A stretch of 64,000 nucleotides of DNA from an uncultured Clostridium sp. (GTDB lineage: Bacteria; Bacillota; Clostridia; TANB77; CAG-508): assembly GCA_948469655.1 (NCBI GenBank), contig CAOKMF010000009.1, positions 1 to 64,000 on the forward strand, read 5' to 3'. The notes below the pieces were generated by a model that searched no databases, was not told the DNA's origin, and saw only the letters and a program-made list of their open reading frames with translations. How positions within the stretch are numbered: the first letter of the stretch is position 1; each line of letters begins with the position of its first letter. A program made the translations under genes and the position numbers. Of this stretch, positions 19,659-29,928 are shown piece after piece.

Positions 19659-20958
19659 ATGTCAAATATTAAGCTAGACTTAAAAAATGCAAGTATTAAT
19701 ATGGACAAAATCTTAGAATATAAGGAACAGGTAAGAGAAATTGATAAAAATCTACGTCAAAACCCAAATGACCCAAATAATTTTTTGGGTTGGCTAGAAC
19801 TACCAACAAACTATGATAAAGAAGAGTTTGAAAGAATAAAAATCGCAAGCAAAAAAATACAGGAAAATTCAGAAGTATTTGTTTGCATAGGAATAGGTGG
19901 TTCATACTTAGGAGCAAGAGCCGTAATTGACAGTCTAACAAGTACCTTCTATAATTATAAAAAACAAGATACACCACAAATACTATATGCAGGAAACAAC
20001 ATAAGTGGAACATACTTAAACGAATTAATAGACCTAATAGGTGATAGAGATTTCTCAGTAAATGTTATCTCAAAGTCAGGAACAACAACAGAACCTGCGA
20101 TAGCCTTTAGAGTATTTAGAGAAATATTAGAAAACAAATATGGAGTAGACGAAGCAAGAAAAAGAATATATGTTACAACAGACAAAGCAAAAGGAGCATT
20201 AAAGACATTAGCAATGGACGAAGGATATGAAACATTCGTTGTTCCAGACAACATTGGGGGAAGATATTCAGTTCTTACAGCAGTAGGACTTTTACCGATA
20301 GCTGTCTCAGGAATAAATATAGATGAGTTAATGGCAGGTGCAAAAGATGCTCAGGATAAATATCAAGATAGTGAACTAAAATATAATGAATGCTATCAAT
20401 ATGCAGTAGCTAGAAACATACTTCATATAAACCAAAAAGAAATAGAAATATTAGTTAACTACGAACCTAAAATGCACTACTTTACAGAATGGTGGAAGCA
20501 ACTTTTCGGAGAAAGTGAAGGAAAAATGGGAAGGGGAATTTTCCCAGCAGGAGTAGACTTTACAACAGATTTACATTCAATGGGACAATATATACAAGAC
20601 GGAAAAAGACATTTATTTGAAACAGTTATAAATATAGAAAATTCTGAATCAGACATAACAATAAAAGAAGATGGGGATAATTTAGACGGTTTAAACTATT
20701 TAGCAGGAAAAACAATGAATTTTGTAAATAAAAAAGCCATGGAAGGAACAATAGAAGCACATGTTAGCGGAAATGTACCAAACATAGTAATAAATATAGA
20801 AAAGCTAGATGCAAGAGGAGTGCGGTCATTTAATATATTTCTTTGAACTTGCGTGTAGCATGTCAGGAAACATTTTAGGAGTAAATCCATTTAATCAACC
20901 AGGTGTAGAAGAATATAAGAAAAATATGTTTAGACTTTTAGGCAAACCGGGATTTTAA
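19659..20958 (+). CDS. pgi: Glucose-6-phosphate isomerase, one CGGN site
   Basis: Interconverts glucose-6-phosphate and fructose-6-phosphate. 432 residues after dropping the C at 20823 (Gly389). Sugar-phosphate motifs [11 protein letters not shown] and [10 protein letters not shown], and the catalytic-region motif [11 protein letters not shown], are seen. The corrected C-terminus runs through [16 protein letters not shown] to GKPGF. Ordinary GAC-GGA and CCG-GGA pairs elsewhere in the gene do not shift the frame. Confidence 0.96.
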
Positions 20959-20971
20959 AAAATTTATATAT

Positions 20972-21004
20972 AAGCTCCCTTATATTCAAGTAAGGGAGCT
21001 ATTT
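20972..21004 (+). terminator. Terminator after pgi
   Basis: Hairpin AAGCTCCCTTA / TAAGGGAGCT followed by ATTT, 14 bases past the pgi stop. Confidence 0.75.
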
Positions 21005-21020
21005 AGATAGGAAAAGCAAA

Positions 21021-22950
21021 ATGCCAAAAAAAATACTAATAACAGAAAAGCCATCAGTTGCAAGAGAATTTGCAAAAGTATTAAAAATAAATGGCGGAAA
21101 TAAAAATGGATATATAGAATCAGAAGAATGGATAATAACTTGGTGTGTAGGACACCTAGTTACTATGTCATACCCTGAAAAATATGATGAAAAACTAAAA
21201 TATTGGAGACTGGATACACTTCCATTCCTTCCAAAAGAATATAAATACGAAATCATACCAAGTGTAGAAAATCAATTTAACATTATAAAATCACTACTTG
21301 CAAGAGAAGATGTAGACACAATATATGTATCAACAGACTCTGGGCGCGAAGGAGAATACATATATAGATTAGTAGAACAAGAAGCACGGAATAAAAGGGA
21401 AGATAAGAAAAAGAGTATGGATAGATTCGCAAACAGAAGAAGAAATAAAAAGAGGAATAGAAGAAGCAAAAGATTTATCAGAATACGATAGTTTATCAGA
21501 CTCAGCATACTTAAGAGCAAAAGAAGACTATCTAATTGGAATAAATTTTTCGAGACTATTATCTATAATATATGGAAGAAGAGTTGCTGGGCAAATAGGT
21601 GAAGAAAAAATATCAATTTCAGTAGGACGTGTAATGACATGTGTCCTTGGAATGATAGTATCAAGAGAAAGAGAAATCAAAAACTTTGTAAAAACATCAT
21701 ATTATAAAATAATTCGGTGAATTTGGAGAAGAAAAATCATTTAAAGCAGAATGGAAATTATCAGAAAAATCGAAAATGTCAGGTTCCCCAAAGCTATATA
21801 ATGATAATGGCTTCAAAAAAGAAGAAGATGCTAAAGAATTTATATCTAGCCTAAATGGAAAGATAGCAAAAATTCTTGAAGTAAAAAAATCTAAAGCAAA
21901 AGAAAATCCGCCTTTATTATTTAATCTAGCAGAAGCACAAAACGAATGCACAAAGAGGTTTAAAATAAAACCAGACGAAACATTAGCGGTTATCCAAGAA
22001 CTATATGAAAAGAAGCTAGTAACCTATCCAAGAACAGATGCAAGAGTTTTGTCCACAGCAGTAGCAAAAGTAATAAGCAAAAATTTAAATGGACTTGCAA
22101 AAGGCTTTAAGGACGAAGAAATACAAGGCTATATCAAAAAAATGATAGACGAAAAATATAGTACAAACTTAATAAAAACAAAATATGTAGACGATAGCAA
22201 AATAACAGACCACTATGCAATAATACCAACAGGAGCAGGCTTTGAAAATTATGATAAATTAGGAGAATTGCAAAAAAGCATATACAAATTAATATGCAAA
22301 AGATTTTTAAGCGTTTTTTATCCACCAGCAGAATTCAGCAAAATTTCCGTAAAAGTCCGGAATAGAAAATGAAGAATTTTCAGTAAGCCGGAAAAGTGTG
22401 TGTAAAACAGGGATATCTAGAAATTGCAAAATCAAGTAAGGAAGCAAAAAAAGAAGATAAAGGAGAAGAAGGAGAAGAGGAAAAAGGAAATTTAGATATT
22501 TTAAACTCATTAAAAAAAGGACAAGAAATAACAGTCAAAAACTTCGAAACAAAAACAGCAGAGACATCTCCACCTACAAGATATAATTCTGGAAGCATAA
22601 TACTTGCAATGGAAAATGCAGGGAAATTAATAGAAGATGAAGAATTAAGAGAGCAAATAAAAGGTGCAGGAATTGGAACTTCTGCAACGAGAGCAGAAAT
22701 AATGAAAAAACTAGAAAAAATAAATTATATAGAAATAAATAAAAAAACACAGATAATAACACCAACTAAAAAAGGAGAATTAATCTACGATGTAGTAAGA
22801 CAGTCTATGCCAGACATGTTAAACCCAAAACTAACAGCAAGTTGGGAAAAAGGGCTAGAGATGGTTGCAAAAAAAGAAATTCATGCAGAAGAATTTATGC
22901 AAAAACTAGAAGCCTATGTAAAATCAAAGATAAACAAATTAGTAATTTAG
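21021..22950 (+). CDS. topB: DNA topoisomerase III, with four CGGN sites
   Basis: Type IA topoisomerase of 641 residues after correction. The Toprim domain begins ILITEKPSVAREFAKVL and includes YVSTDSGREGEYIYR. The catalytic tyrosine is in KLVTYPRTDARVLS. CGGN sites at 21387 (Gly123), 21715 (Gly232), 22358 (Gly446) and 22389 (Gly456) each need one C dropped. Two sites are only 31 bases apart. A short Glu/Lys-rich segment at about residues 465-485 replaces part of the usual domain. Triplet reading yields five fragments. Confidence 0.94.
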
Positions 22951-22952
22951 AT

Positions 22953-22985
22953 AAAGAGAGTTAATGTGATATTAACTCTCTTTAA
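22953..22985 (+). terminator. Terminator after topB
   Basis: Hairpin AAAGAGAGTTAAT / ATTAACTCTCTTT with perfect 13-bp arms directly after the topB stop. Confidence 0.8.
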
Positions 22986-23015
22986 CCATAATGGCAAAAA
23001 AATTCACAAAAATAC

Positions 23016-23046
23016 TTGACAGTTTACAATAATACATATAAAATAT
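23016..23046 (+). promoter_or_regulatory. Probable sigma-A promoter for rny
   Basis: TTGACA at 23016-23021 followed, about 15-17 bases on, by TATAAA/TAAAAT. About 90 bases lie between it and the rny start, containing no gene. Confidence 0.6.
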
Positions 23047-23133
23047 TATAGTAAGTAAAAATATATTCTAAAATAATTAGTTATATATAAAAATTACGAA
23101 CATTGAAAATTAAATAGGAAAGAGGTAGATTTT

Positions 23134-24679
23134 ATGGAAAACGCTATAATGATAATCGCCACTATCCTAATCTCAGGAATAGTATTTATTCCAATTGGTG
23201 TGATAATTAGAAAGAAAATTGCTGAATCCAAAATTTCAGGTGCAGAAAACGAAGCAAAAAGATTATTAGAAGTTGCAAGTAAAGAAGCTGAGAATATAAA
23301 AAAAGAAGAAGTATTCAAGGCAAAAGAAGAAATTATGAATGAAAGAAATGAACTTGAAAAAGAGATTAGAGAGAGGCGCACAGAAGTACAATCTCAAGAA
23401 AAAAGATTAATACAAAAAGAAGAAAACTTAGACAAAAGGACATCTAGCTTAGAATACAAAGAAAAAGAAATTGAAAGAAAAATGCTAGAACTAGAAGATA
23501 AGAAAAAAGAGACACAAGAGATTATAGACAAAGAAATGCAAGAACTACAAAGAATTTCAGGACTAACTACTGAAGAAGCAAAAACAATGCTTTTAAATGA
23601 AACTGAAAGAGAAATAACAGCAGAAAAAGCAAATATTATCAAAGAACTAGAAGCAAAGGCAAAAGAAGATGCTACAAAAAATGCAAGAGAAATACTTACA
23701 TATACAATTCAAAAATGTGCAGCAGATCATACATCAGAAACAACAGTATCAATAGTTGCACTTCCAAGTGACGAAATGAAAGGTAGAATTATAGGAAGAG
23801 AAGGTAGAAACATAAAAGCCTTAGAAACACTTACAGGTATAGACTTGATAATAGACGATACACCAGAAGCTGTGGTATTATCAGGTTTTGACCCACTAAG
23901 AAGAGAAGTTGCAAAAATCGCATTAGAAAAACTAATAGAAGACCGGAAGAATTCACCCAGCAAAAATAGAAGAAATGGTAGAAAAAGCAAAAGAAGAAGT
24001 TGCAGAAACTATCAAATCTGAAGGGGAAAGAGCAACACTTGAAACAGGAGTAATTGGACTAAACCCAGAACTAATCAAATTAATCGGAAAATTAAAATAC
24101 AGAACAAGCTATGGACAAAATGTATTGAATCACTCTATAGAAGTATCAAATCTAGCTAGAATAATGGCAGAAGAGCTAGGACTTGATAGTAAAAGAGCAG
24201 CAAGAGCTGGACTTTTGCACGATATAGGAAAAGCATTAGATCATGACATGGAAGGAACACACGTAGAAATAGGTGTAGAAATTCTTAAAAAATTCAAAGA
24301 AAATCCAGCCGTAATAAATGCAGTAGAAGCGCATCACGAAGATGTTGAACCTCAAACTCTTGAAGCGGTGCTTATACAGGCGGCAGACAGTATATCAGCA
24401 TCTCGTCCAGGAGCAAGACGTGAGACACTAGAAGCATACATAAAGAGACTAGAAAAACTAGAAGAGATTGCAGATTCATTTGATGGAGTTGATAAATCTT
24501 ATGCAATACAAGCAGGTCGTGAAGTCAGAATAGTTGTTAAACCTGAAAAGGTATCAGAAGCAGAAATGACAATCATGGCAAGAGATATAGCAAAGAAAGT
24601 AGAAGACGAAATGGAATATCCAGGACAAATAAAAGTAAATGTTATAAGAGAATCAAGAGCAATAGAATACGCAAAATAA
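23134..24679 (+). CDS. rny: Ribonuclease Y, one CGGN site
   Basis: Membrane-anchored endoribonuclease that starts decay of many mRNAs in Gram-positives. 514 residues after dropping the C at 23944 (Gly271). Order of parts: N-terminal membrane segment (residues about 5-25), long Glu/Lys coiled coil (30-190), KH domain ([20 protein letters not shown]), HD domain ([14 protein letters not shown]) and a C-terminal domain. The site falls just after the KH domain in [12 protein letters not shown]. It is followed by ymdB and spoVS, the B. subtilis order. Confidence 0.96.
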
Positions 24680-24709
24680 AATCTTGTTGATTTGCAAAAG
24701 GAACGAATA

Positions 24710-24746
24710 AAAACTCTCGGGAGTAAAATCCTGAGAGTTTTTTTGT
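24710..24746 (+). terminator. Terminator after rny
   Basis: Hairpin AAAACTCTCGGGA / TCCTGAGAGTTTTTTT with a strong T run. Confidence 0.85.
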
Positions 24747-24802
24747 TTTCTATTGCCTAAATCTTTATTTTATAGTATTATAGTACCTGAGGTGAAAAAA
24801 TA

Positions 24803-25577
24803 ATGAACATTTTAGTAATAGGGGACCTAGTAGGCGATAGCGGACTAAAGAAATTAGGTGAAGAAATAAAAAAAATTAAAGAAGAAAATAATATAGATTT
24901 TTGCATTGTAAATGGGGAAAATGTGGCAGACGGAATGGGAATTACAAAAAAACAATTTGACGAAATAATAAATCTTGGAGTAGACACAGTAACAATGGGA
25001 AATCACACATGGGGTAAAAAAGATATATTTACCTTCATAGATGACCCAAAACTAATAAGGCCTGCAAACTATCCAAGTGGAGTATGTGGAAAAGGATATA
25101 ATATATATACTTGCAAGGATAAAAAAATCGCAGTAATCAACTTAATTCGGAAGAACAGATATGAATGTACTTACAGAAAATCCATTTTTAATTTGCAAAA
25201 AAATATTAAAATCATTAAAAGAAAAAGAAGTAGATATAATAATAGTAGATTTTCATGCAGAAGCAACAGCAGAAAAAATTGCAATGGGATATCATTTAGA
25301 CGGAGAAGTAACAATTATTTTTGGAACACATACACATGTACAGACAGCAGACGAAAAGATATTAGAAAAAGGTACAGCATACATTACAGATATAGGTATG
25401 ACAGGGCCAAAAACATCTGTAATAGGAATGGATGTAGAAGCATCACTTAAAAGATTTGTAACAACCTTACCTGAAAAATACAGAGTAGCAAAAGGAGATT
25501 GTATATTAAATGGATGTGTGTTTGAAATAAATGATGAAAATTGCAAAGTAGCAAAAATAAAGAGAATAAGTATGTAA
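24803..25577 (+). CDS. ymdB: YmdB-family metallophosphoesterase, one CGGN site
   Basis: 257 residues after dropping the C at 25148 (Gly116). The motifs of the calcineurin-like YmdB family are in order: VIGDLVGD, CIVNGENVADGMG, GNHTWGKKD, NLIGRTDMN, DFHAEAT and GTHTHVQTADE. In B. subtilis the enzyme hydrolyses 2',3'-cyclic nucleotides and affects sporulation and biofilm choice. The CGGN site is in the conserved NLxGR motif itself. Confidence 0.95.
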
Positions 25578-25725
25578 CAAATGTCGAAAAAAGGCAGAAA
25601 AGTATAGTTTTGCGCGACGGAAACTTCCATTTTTTTCCAAAAAATACTAGACATTGTGCTCCAGATATAATATAAATATAAATGTTCAAACGAAACAAAA
25701 AAATAAATTATAGGAGGCACAAACA

Positions 25726-25989
25726 ATGGAAGTTTTAAAAATCTCATCAAAATCAAATCCAAACTCAGTAGCAGGAGCAATAGCTGGTTTGGTAAAAGAA
25801 AGTAGTAAAGCAGAAATGCAAGCAATTGGAGCAGGGGCGTTAAACCAAGCAATCAAGGCAGTCGCAATAGCAAGGGGGTTCGTTGCACCAGCAGGAGTTG
25901 ACCTAGTATGTGTACCAGCTTTTGCGGAAGTTGAAGTAGAAGGAGAAGATAGGACTGGAATTAAAATTCTTGTAGAATCAAGAAATTAA
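25726..25989 (+). CDS. spoVS: Stage V sporulation protein S
   Basis: SpoVS (87 residues), a small Alba-like protein needed for coat assembly and core dehydration in Bacillus. It starts MEVLKISSKSNPNSVAGAIA and has the conserved EMQAIGAGALNQAIKAVAIA. The binding site is ATAGGAGGC. It probably has its own promoter in the 148-base gap after ymdB. Confidence 0.98.
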   Translation: MEVLKISSKSNPNSVAGAIAGLVKESSKAEMQAIGAGALNQAIKAVAIARGFVAPAGVDLVCVPAFAEVEVEGEDRTGIKILVESRN

Positions 25990-26000
25990 ATATAGGAAAT

Positions 26001-26038
26001 AGAAAAGACGCTTCTAAAAAAATGAAGCGTCTTTTCTT
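26001..26038 (+). terminator. Terminator after spoVS
   Basis: Hairpin AGAAAAGACGCTTC / GAAGCGTCTTTTCT. Symmetrical, so it can also serve the reverse-strand gene that ends at 26067. Confidence 0.85.
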
Positions 26039-26066
26039 AATTACTTTTTTGGAAGAAGAAAACTTG

Positions 26067-26225
26067 TTAAAATACGCCAGATACATCAGGAAGGTAATTC
26101 CTTTCCTGAAGCATGCGAATAGTCTCTACGATGATCAAGAGACCCAGCTTTTCTAAATCGATCCATTCAGCAATACTACTGTATGCATAATCGACATTAA
26201 GTGCAAGATTTTTCTTATCTCCCAT
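26067..26225 (-). CDS. Small protein of unknown function (islet gene)
   Basis: A 52-residue protein starting MGDKKNLALNVDYAYSSIAE and ending NYLPDVSGVF. It has a strong AGGAGG site. Its own -10 (TATAAT on the minus strand, 26305-26310) lies about 80 bases upstream and a terminator just downstream. I do not recognise the family. Codons such as CTG, CTC, ATC and CGC are commoner than in neighbours, as in the next gene, so both may have been acquired together. Confidence 0.7.
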   Translation of the reverse strand: MGDKKNLALNVDYAYSSIAEWIDLEKLGLLIIVETIRMLQERNYLPDVSGVF

Positions 26226-26363
26226 GGCTCATCCTCCTTTAGCATTGGTGTATTAAAAGTAATTAGTGAACAAATCTAAAACCACATTCGGTTTTCATAA
26301 AATAATTATACCACACTTACGTAAAATATGCAAATAGGAGCTTATTGTTTTACAATAAAAGCA

Positions 26364-26398
26364 AAAGACCCAGTAAAAATTCACTGAGTCTTTACACT
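26364..26398. terminator. Terminator, probably for the 26445-27524 gene
   Basis: Hairpin AAAGACCCAGT / ACTGAGTCTTT with A and T runs on both sides, so it can work in either direction. Confidence 0.7.
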
Positions 26399-26444
26399 TA
26401 AGACTATATACTAACAAGTCTTAATTATTTTTTTCCATAAATAA

Positions 26445-27524
26445 TTAAAGGAAGCCATAAGAGCGATTAGGAGTAGTAACAAAAGGCTTTAAAGATACTT
26501 CACAAGTAGAAATAGGAAGCATCTTATTTGTGTTCATCTGCATCTTGTCAGAAGGCGAAATATTCACACTATGCTTATTCCGCCGAACACTCATTGGAAC
26601 ATCTCCTTTTTCACTTGGATACTCGCTCACTGTATCTTCAGGCGAAGCGTCTGCGTTATCATTTCCATGGACCTTTACGTACTTCCCACTGTAACGATAC
26701 TCACATCCTGCAAGTTCTTCCAGAATCTGAACAAAGTATACATCTTTCTTTCCATTTTTAACTGCAGTATCTTCGGTATCTTCTGAAACATCAGGAAGCG
26801 GAATTTCCTTAAAGTATCTACCTCTGTAAAGAGTTGGATAGTCCTCATACAATTCGGCAAGCCTAGTTAAACGCTTAGTCCGATAATGAAATCGAATAGC
26901 ATTTTTAACTTGAGCATATTTAGGACCTTCATGATTGATCTTTCTGAACTTCTTAGAAATAATGCCTTCACTTCGTACCAAAGTGCCATCTTCTGAATAA
27001 ACATTAGCACTTCCGAGCTGAACTATGCGGGTACGAACTTTTATGTCTGATATTCTTCTTTCTGCACGCTTGTGCTTATTAAGGTGGTAAGAATCTTCTG
27101 ATTGCATGGAAATATTATGCGAAAATAAAACAGAACATTTAAACTCAATCACCTTAAACAAAGAAAGAAGCTTATCGATACAATCTGCATCTGCTATTCC
27201 AATAAAATTAATAACTCCGAATTCCTTGATAAATTCTAAACACATCAATTCATCATTATTTAGGATATCAGATATCATTGGAATGCTGTCTAATAACCGC
27301 TGTAAATCACGTAAAACTTCAGATTTGATTTCAAGTAAATAATAGAAGGAAAGGAATTTATTAATATATCCTTTACTATTATACTTAATGAAACCTAAAT
27401 CAATGAAATTAAAATTCATTAATTTAAAGTTTGCTGTGCTATTAGATAACTCATATAAGTCATCTAATAACCGCTGAATTCCAGATACAACAGTATCCAC
27501 ATGGTTGCTACAATTTTTGTTCAT
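26445..27524 (-). CDS. Unknown 359-residue protein that uses CGG as arginine (islet gene)
   Basis: A complete reading frame from ATG 27524 with an AAGGAGG site. The N-terminal half is helical, with two similar QRLLD motifs (residues about 18 and 76). The middle is basic (KHKRAERRISDIKVRTRIVQ) and the C-terminal part is polar and probably disordered. I recognise no family. It contains five in-frame CGG codons (27471-27473, 27297-27299, 26880-26882 and the adjacent pair 26580-26585), all needed as triplets to keep the frame open. That is the opposite of the resident genes, so it is likely foreign. It has its own promoter and a palindrome at the transcription start. Confidence 0.8.
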   Translation of the reverse strand: MNKNCSNHVDTVVSGIQRLLDDLYELSNSTANFKLMNFNFIDLGFIKYNSKGYINKFLSFYYLLEIKSEVLRDLQRLLDSIPMISDILNNDELMCLEFIKEFGVINFIGIADADCIDKLLSLFKVIEFKCSVLFSHNISMQSEDSYHLNKHKRAERRISDIKVRTRIVQLGSANVYSEDGTLVRSEGIISKKFRKINHEGPKYAQVKNAIRFHYRTKRLTRLAELYEDYPTLYRGRYFKEIPLPDVSEDTEDTAVKNGKKDVYFVQILEELAGCEYRYSGKYVKVHGNDNADASPEDTVSEYPSEKGDVPMSVRRNKHSVNISPSDKMQMNTNKMLPISTCEVSLKPFVTTPNRSYGFL

Positions 27525-27557
27525 ATAGTGTCCTCCTTAAAATGGAAATATAATTGT

Positions 27558-27592
27558 GCATAAGCCAAATTTGACTTATGCGCTAAATTATA
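27558..27592 (-). promoter_or_regulatory. Promoter -10 and overlapping palindromic operator candidate
   Basis: On the minus strand TATAAT (27587-27592) is followed seven bases later by the near-perfect 24-bp palindrome 27558-27581 (GCATAAG...CTTATGC, one mismatch pair), which covers the expected transcription start. This suggests repressor control of the 26445-27524 gene. Confidence 0.55.
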
Positions 27593-27628
27593 TCATATTA
27601 ACATAAACTATGCAACAAAATTAAAACT

Positions 27629-28021
27629 TTATTTCTTCATTTTAGGCTTAGCAACTAAAGATGCAATGTAACCAAAGAACACAGCAGCAGAAATGCCACC
27701 GGGCTGCAGCCTTAATACCACCAGTAAAAGCACCGAAGTAGACCAAATTCTTTAACACCTTTTATAGCACCTTTTGCCAAATTTGCACCAAAACCGAAGA
27801 ATAGGAACAGTAGCACCAGCACCTGCAAAATCTATAATATAATCATATATTCCAAGACCACCGAAGCACAGCACCGAAGAGTTACAAAAAGCACAAGAAT
27901 TCTTGCAGGAGTTATCTTAGTCTTATCAATTAAAACTTGAGCAATAACGCAAATAATACCACCGAACGATAAAACACCAAACATAATCCATAAGCTCTAA
28001 ATTAGCAAAAAACATATCCAT
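27629..28021 (-). CDS. spoVAE: Stage V sporulation protein AE, with six CGGN sites
   Basis: SpoVAE (128 residues after correction), a membrane protein of the SpoVA channel that moves dipicolinic acid in sporulation and germination. The corrected protein reads MDMFFANLELMDYVWCFIVG at the start and has DKTKITPARILVLFVTLGAV and VPILGFGANLAKG. One C must be dropped at each of six CGG strings (plus-strand 27962-27964, 27874-27876, 27861-27863, 27794-27796, 27733-27735, 27699-27701; Gly20, 49, 53, 75, 95, 106). Six of its 19 glycines carry the extra base, the highest density in the window. No triplet frame gives a recognisable gene. Confidence 0.93.
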
Positions 28022-28041
28022 TTTTTATAGTCCTTTCTTTC

Positions 28042-29053
28042 CTAAAATGTATTCTCAATAGAGACAGCATGAGCAATACCTGGAATACTTTCACCTTGCT
28101 GAGAAGAAGTAGAATTCATAAGAGCACCAGTTGCAACAAGCAAGATCTTATTATATTTTTTATTCTTAAGTTCATTAAATAAATACCCAGAAAAAACAGT
28201 ACCACAACATGCACAGCCACTACCGCCAGAATGAGTATCTTGAGCTTCTTTATCAAAAATAAGAACACCACAATCATTATAATTTGGCTTAACATTATAT
28301 CCATAAGTCATCATCATATCAGACACAATATCTTTACCAATATGACCAAGGTCTCCAGTAATAATTGCATCATAATAACTTGGCTTTCTGCCAGTATCCT
28401 TAAAATGAGAAACAATAGTATCCACAGCAGCAGGTGCCATAGCAGCTCCCATGTTATTTGCATCCTTTATTCCCATATCAACAATTCTTCCGAGGAGTTG
28501 CATGTGTCACATATGGTCCATTTCCATTAGAAGAAACAATAGCAGAAGCACCACCAGTAACAGTCCACTGAGAAGTAGGAGGTCTTTGATTTCCAAGTTC
28601 TAGTGGAAACCTAAATTGCTTTTCTGCACTACAAAAATGACTAGAAGTTGCAAAAAGCGAATTAGTTGCAACACCTGAAGAAACTAAAATACTTGCAAGT
28701 ATCATACCTTCAACAAAAGTAGAACAAGCACCAAAAATTCCAAAATAAGGTATAGAGAAGCTACGAATACCAAAGCTTGCAGAAATACACTGATTAAGAA
28801 GATCACCTGCAAAACAAAAATCTATTGATTCAGATGGAATTTTAGATTTATTAATAGCAAGACTTATAGCTTCCTTTATGATTTTGCTTTCAGCCTTTTC
28901 CCAAGTTTTTTCTCCCCAAAACTCATCATTTAAACAAGTATCAAAATATTTAGCAAGTGGGCCCTGAGATTCCTTTGGACCTACAATAGATGCAGTTTCA
29001 AGTATAGATGGAGGAGTATCAAACTTTATAGTTTGTTTTCCTAATTTTTGCAT
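28042..29053 (-). CDS. spoVAD: Stage V sporulation protein AD, one CGGN site
   Basis: SpoVAD (336 residues after dropping a C at 28490-28492, Gly188), a thiolase-fold protein that binds dipicolinic acid at the inner spore membrane. It starts MQKLGKQTIKFDTPPSILET and has GACSTFVEGMILA and the C-terminal GGSGCACCGTVFSG. The site is in HATPGRIVDMGIKD, a conserved loop. Confidence 0.96.
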
Positions 29054-29077
29054 TGTATTATTTCATTCCTTTCTTTT

Positions 29078-29545
29078 TCAAACTAAAGTTACAGCTTGAG
29101 TATTAAAAATCAAATACACAATACCGAACCAAAATAGAAGCGGAAATACCATAAACAAGTACAGGCCCTGCAACAGTAAACATTTTTGCACCTACACCCA
29201 TAACATAACCTTCAGATTTATACTCTATAGCAGGAGAAACAATTGAATTTGCAAAACCAGTAATAGGAACAAGAGAACCTGCCCCTGCAAATTTACCAAT
29301 TCTATTAAACAAATTAAGTGAAGTCAAAAATGCACTAAGCCCAATTAATATAATAGCGACAATAGTACCTGAAGTTTCAGTATCAAATCCCCTAAACTTA
29401 CAAAAATCTGAAATGAATTGTCCGAAGAGTACATATAAGACCACCGAACCCAAAAAGCATTTAAGCAATTCTTTAAAATAGGAGAATTAGGAGATTTTTT
29501 ATCAACATAAGTTTGATATTCACTATTTGTCTGTATTTTATCCAT
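29078..29545 (-). CDS. spoVAC: Stage V sporulation protein AC, with three CGGN sites
   Basis: SpoVAC (154 residues after correction), an integral membrane channel subunit. Sites at plus-strand 29444-29446 (Gly34), 29422-29424 (Gly41) and 29124-29126 (Gly140). The corrected text NAFWVGGLICTLGQFISDFC and ILVGIVYLIFNTQAVT matches the family's membrane segments. SLVPITGFANSIVSPAIEYK is the usual signature. It is first of the spoVAC-AD-AE order and is preceded by a dodecin gene. Confidence 0.95.
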
Positions 29546-29571
29546 AATAAAGTTATCCTTTCATATATAAA

Positions 29572-29787
29572 TTAGTCTTCACGTTCACGATCAACCGTAA
29601 AACTCAAATCTAAATCAACGTAAAATTCTGCAAGTTTTTTACCTGAAATATTTGCTCTTTGTTCTAGAATTTTTACAGAATTCAAATAATCTATTGTTTT
29701 AGAAGCTTCAGCAACTGCTTGCACAATCGCATCCTTCCAAGAAACATTAGAAGTACCAGTAATATATAAATGTTTTTGTGTTGCCAT
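29572..29787 (-). CDS. Dodecin-family flavin-binding protein
   Basis: A 71-residue protein (MATQKHLYITGTSNVSWKDA) with the dodecin pattern GTS..SW.DAI..AV.EASKTI and the ending FYVDLDLSFTVDR. Known dodecins form 12-mers that store flavins. ATG 29787 is preferred to an upstream TTG because the AAAGGAGG site is then at normal distance. It is 26 bases upstream of spoVAC on the same strand, so it is probably co-transcribed with the spoVA genes and made in the forespore. Confidence 0.85.
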   Translation of the reverse strand: MATQKHLYITGTSNVSWKDAIVQAVAEASKTIDYLNSVKILEQRANISGKKLAEFYVDLDLSFTVDRERED

Positions 29788-29928
29788 TAAAAACAACCTC
29801 CTTTCAAACTAAACAAGTAATTTAATAGCTATTATTAACAAAATATAAAAAAATATGCAAAAAAGCTTAAAAATGAAAATCAAAGTCTAGCAAAAAATCA
29901 TAAAATGTAGAAATGGGGGAGGAAAAAA

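Noticed and set aside
26528..26786. Plus-strand frames opposite the 26445-27524 gene
   Set aside because: No ribosome binding site; they are antisense shadows of the longer gene, which has a promoter and a strong site.
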